Assembly (NCBI GenBank): GCA_900088475.1
Contig: FLMG01003801.1
Span: 1-15,426, forward strand
Length of the DNA stretch: 15,426 nucleotides
Reading direction: 5' to 3'
DNA from: Hyphochytrium catenoides
Taxonomy: Eukaryota > Sar > Hyphochytriomycetes > Hyphochytriales > Hyphochytriaceae
Below the pieces are notes generated by a model, which saw only the letters and a list, made by a program, of their open reading frames with translations, did no database searches and was not told the origin of the DNA. Below, one piece after another: positions 14,591 to 15,426 of the stretch; the stretch's first letter is position 1; every line of letters starts with the position of its first letter. The position numbers and the translations under genes are program-made.

Positions 14591-15039
14591 CAGAGAGAGA
14601 AGAGCACAGAGATAGAACGAGAAGTGGCTCCGTACGGAGACAAAGAGCTCCAGACCTGAGAAAGGCTAGAAAAGAGGAGGAGAGAACCACGGAGAGAGAA
14701 GAAGGATATCAATAGCGTAGACAGCGGATGCAAGCGGCGAGAACCTTATACAAGGGAGAGAGACAGCAAAAGGACAAGGCTCCATCACAGGAGAGATGCG
14801 GATGGGCCACTTCCCACTATCGAAGCTTGCTCCACACTTTTTCATTACGCTACCCTTACCTTGCACATAGGGCACTTGCTGTCCTTGAACAGAAGCTTAC
14901 TTCTCAGCGCACAATAGGCGCAAGCGACGCGATGGCTACACTTTCCAACAGCGAAGATGCGAACCTCTGAGCAGCAGATAAGGCAGTCAATGCCCTGTCC
15001 AAAGGAGCTTGATCTTCGGGCTCTGGATGGCTGCTTCAT
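10119..15039 (-). CDS. ZNF598/Hel2-family RING and C2H2 zinc-finger E3 ubiquitin ligase (8 exons, about 808 aa)
   Basis: Proposed exons in transcript order are 15039-14860, 14322-14045, 13742-13670, 13372-13190, 12861-12701, 12409-12058, 11686-10867 and 10498-10119. They total 2427 bases, divisible by three. Members of this family sense collided ribosomes and ubiquitinate small-subunit proteins in the cytosol to start ribosome quality control. Seen: an N-terminal C3HC4 RING (Cys19, 22, 34, His36, Cys40, 43, 56, 59). Next come zinc-finger pairs at Cys111/114, Cys157/160, Cys202/205, Cys227/230 and Cys257/262 with matching His residues. They include the family-typical H-x-x-x-G-D-P stretch at 182-188 and D-L-K-A-H at 275-279. 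Further on are a Q-L-Q-L-N-F-G-V stretch, an RGG patch, D-F-P-S-L, a conserved helical segment (410-479), a long Lys/Glu/Arg-rich region and a G-A-P-P-G-F tail. An in-frame TAG at 15061-15063 supports the start. Confidence 0.88.
10499..10866 (-). other. Minus-strand gene intron 7
   Basis: 368 bases, donor gtaaga and acceptor ctctag, phase 1. It has a short CT run at the acceptor on the coding strand and mixed sequence elsewhere. No coding feature is supported. Confidence 0.72.
10867..11686 (-). CDS. ZNF598-like exon 7: conserved helical segment and long charged region
   Basis: Begins in phase 0 after cgcag with F-Q-E-F-K-T-L-S-Q-Q-F, then A-Y-F-D-A-F-L-S-L-F and R-L-I-S-L-L-P-D-P-E-K. This resembles the C-terminal helical segment of Hel2-type proteins. 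Residues 480 to about 640 are dominated by Lys, Arg, Glu, Gly and Ser, partly repeat-derived. It leaves in phase 1 before gtaaga. Confidence 0.8.
11687..12057 (-). other. Minus-strand gene intron 6, proposed GC-AG intron
   Basis: 371 bases. On the coding strand it starts gcaagt and ends cgcag. A GA tract near the donor (plus-strand CT at about 11982-12030) faces a CT tract near the acceptor (plus-strand GA at about 11695-11756), so the transcript could fold back. Confidence 0.65.
12058..12409 (-). CDS. ZNF598-like exon 6: QLQLNFGV, RGG patch, FPSL motif, RN..L helix
   Basis: Phase 2 entry gives S-Q-Q-R-S-A-R-Q-L-Q-L-N-F-G-V, the end of the finger region in this family. An Arg/Gly patch at 313-328 could contact RNA. 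D-F-P-S-L (343-347) and F-P-S-F follow, then a helix E-E-L-R-R-R-N-K-E-L-I. The exon end is set by a GC donor (AAG then gcaagt), the only site found giving phase 0 for the next exon. Confidence 0.78.
12410..12700 (-). other. Minus-strand gene intron 5
   Basis: 291 bases, donor gtaagt and acceptor ctcag, phase 2. Pyrimidine-rich on the coding strand. No other feature was seen. Confidence 0.75.
12701..12861 (-). CDS. ZNF598-like exon 5: His pair of fourth finger and fifth finger
   Basis: Enters in phase 0 and leaves in phase 2 before gtaagt. It encodes Y-F-R-N-Y and H-F-Q-R-N-H (fourth-finger histidines), then C-L-E-P-E-C ... H-T-L-K-Q-H (fifth finger) with the family-typical T-E-M-D-L-K-A-H helix. 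Confidence 0.87.
12862..13189 (-). other. Minus-strand gene intron 4
   Basis: 328 bases, donor gtacag and acceptor ttcag. It contains a CT tract on the coding strand at about 13108-13155. It lies inside the fourth zinc finger, between its Cys pair and its His pair. Confidence 0.78.
13190..13372 (-). CDS. ZNF598-like exon 4: rest of second finger, third finger, Cys pair of fourth
   Basis: 61 codons, phase 0 at both ends, donor gtacag. It encodes F-E-K-H-I-S-Q-G-D-P, then C-R-F-C ... H-M-H-K-E-H (third finger), then C-H-L-C (start of the fourth). The order and spacing follow ZNF598. Confidence 0.87.
13373..13669 (-). other. Minus-strand gene intron 3
   Basis: 297 bases, donor gtcatt and acceptor cacag. 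Pyrimidine-rich near the acceptor on the coding strand. It splits the second zinc finger after the Cys pair. Confidence 0.72.
13670..13742 (-). CDS. ZNF598-like exon 3: small 73-base exon, Cys pair of second finger
   Basis: Its first base completes a Gly codon. It then encodes 24 residues containing C-D-V-C-L and ending T-Y-S-F-K. The donor is gtcatt, weaker than the others in the gene, but it gives the right phase and the right family sequence on both sides. Confidence 0.8.
13743..14044 (-). other. Minus-strand gene intron 2
   Basis: 302 bases, donor gtaggg and acceptor gccag, phase 2. CT-rich on the coding strand at about 13797-13865. Nothing else was seen. Confidence 0.75.
14045..14322 (-). 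CDS. ZNF598-like exon 2: RING-distal strand and first zinc finger
   Basis: Enters in phase 0 with E-E-L-V-Q-V-I, the family-typical sequence right after the RING. It then encodes H-L-D-L-Y-V, a C-P-I-C pair, and K-D-H-V-K-K-V-H. The exon leaves in phase 2 before gtaggg. Confidence 0.85.
14323..14859 (-). other. Minus-strand gene intron 1
   Basis: 537 bases, donor gtaagg and acceptor ttgtag. GA-rich on the plus strand at about 14384-14600, so CT-rich on the coding strand. The longest perfect run is around 14551-14575. No coding signal was seen. Confidence 0.75.
14860..15039 (-). CDS. ZNF598-like exon 1: start codon and RING finger
   Basis: 60 codons ending in phase 0 before gtaagg. It contains the complete RING: C-L-I-C near the start, K-C-S-H, C-A-Y-C and C-P-M-C. 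The ATG is at 15039. The TAG eight codons upstream could also be read as the end of an acceptor, so an extra upstream exon is not fully excluded. Confidence 0.87.
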
Positions 15040-15426
15040 CTTGTAAGGCTTGATCAGGTACTAGGCGCGAATGCCTGCGCGTTAACTCAGTCGCTCTTGC
15101 ACCGAAATTCGACTTCGCCAGGCAGACATGCGCTCCTCCTATTCTTAGCTCAATGACGTCTCAATTGATGCTTTCTACTGTCTGAATGGTTCATTCCTGC
15201 TGTCCTGTCTATCGCCTAGGGCCCATGCTATCGAAGCTCTGTCAGATCTCTGTCTGAAGATTTGTGAGGCTCTGAAAACGAATCTCGTTTTCCAGATTCG
15301 CAGCTGTTCGGAGGCCATCAAGCCATCAACACTGTACCCTCACATCTCTGATAACTATTGAAGTAACTACATAATTGATAATCTATATGGGATAAGGTAG
15401 GAGCCCACCCATCCTATGGTTCGGAA
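15040..15426. other. 5' flank of the ZNF598-like gene, free of CT/GA repeats
   Basis: 387 bases of ordinary mixed-composition DNA with essentially no dinucleotide tracts. On the minus strand it must include the 5' UTR and perhaps the promoter of the RING/zinc-finger gene. I recognise no core promoter element and no other gene. Confidence 0.5.

Overview
The window looks like nuclear DNA of a protist. Both genes are broken up by introns of about 270-590 bases with GT/AG-type borders. The whole window is saturated with (CT)n/(GA)n dinucleotide repeats, which lie in introns, flanks and even exons. The protein families, the density of low-complexity insertions and the repeat style suggest an apicomplexan of the coccidian type; a Cystoisospora-like genome would fit. 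That placement is inference, not something the bases prove. There is no sign of bacterial organisation, rRNA, tRNA, transposon or CRISPR.

Layout. Positions 1-1516 are repeat-rich 5' flank with no gene that I can support. On the plus strand, 1517-9668 holds a ten-exon gene whose exons join in frame into about 1502 residues. The order is an N-terminal PH domain, a low-complexity linker, a very divergent myosin-motor-like domain, an IQ motif, a conserved FY..NP module, and a C-terminal set of short helical repeats that weakly resemble STI1. The positions of the P-loop, switch I and switch II are all present in the alignment but have lost their catalytic residues, so this appears to be an ATP-dead pseudomyosin. 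This is the most unusual object in the window.

Positions 9669-10118 form a 450-base intergenic spacer between convergent genes. On the minus strand, 15039-10119 holds an eight-exon gene joining in frame into about 808 residues: a RING finger followed by a series of C2H2-type zinc fingers, an RGG/FPSL segment, a conserved helical segment and a PPGF tail. This is the ZNF598/Hel2 family of ribosome-collision E3 ubiquitin ligases. One of its introns appears to use a GC donor. Positions 15040-15426 are its 5' flank and are strikingly free of the CT/GA repeats.

The two genes have no evident functional link; they are convergent neighbours. The exon structures were built by hand from reading frame, splice phase and motif alignment. 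Every junction keeps frame in the proposed models, but none has been checked against transcripts. Because (CT)n and (GA)n contain no stop codon in any of six frames, most long open frames here are artefacts of repeats and were left out.
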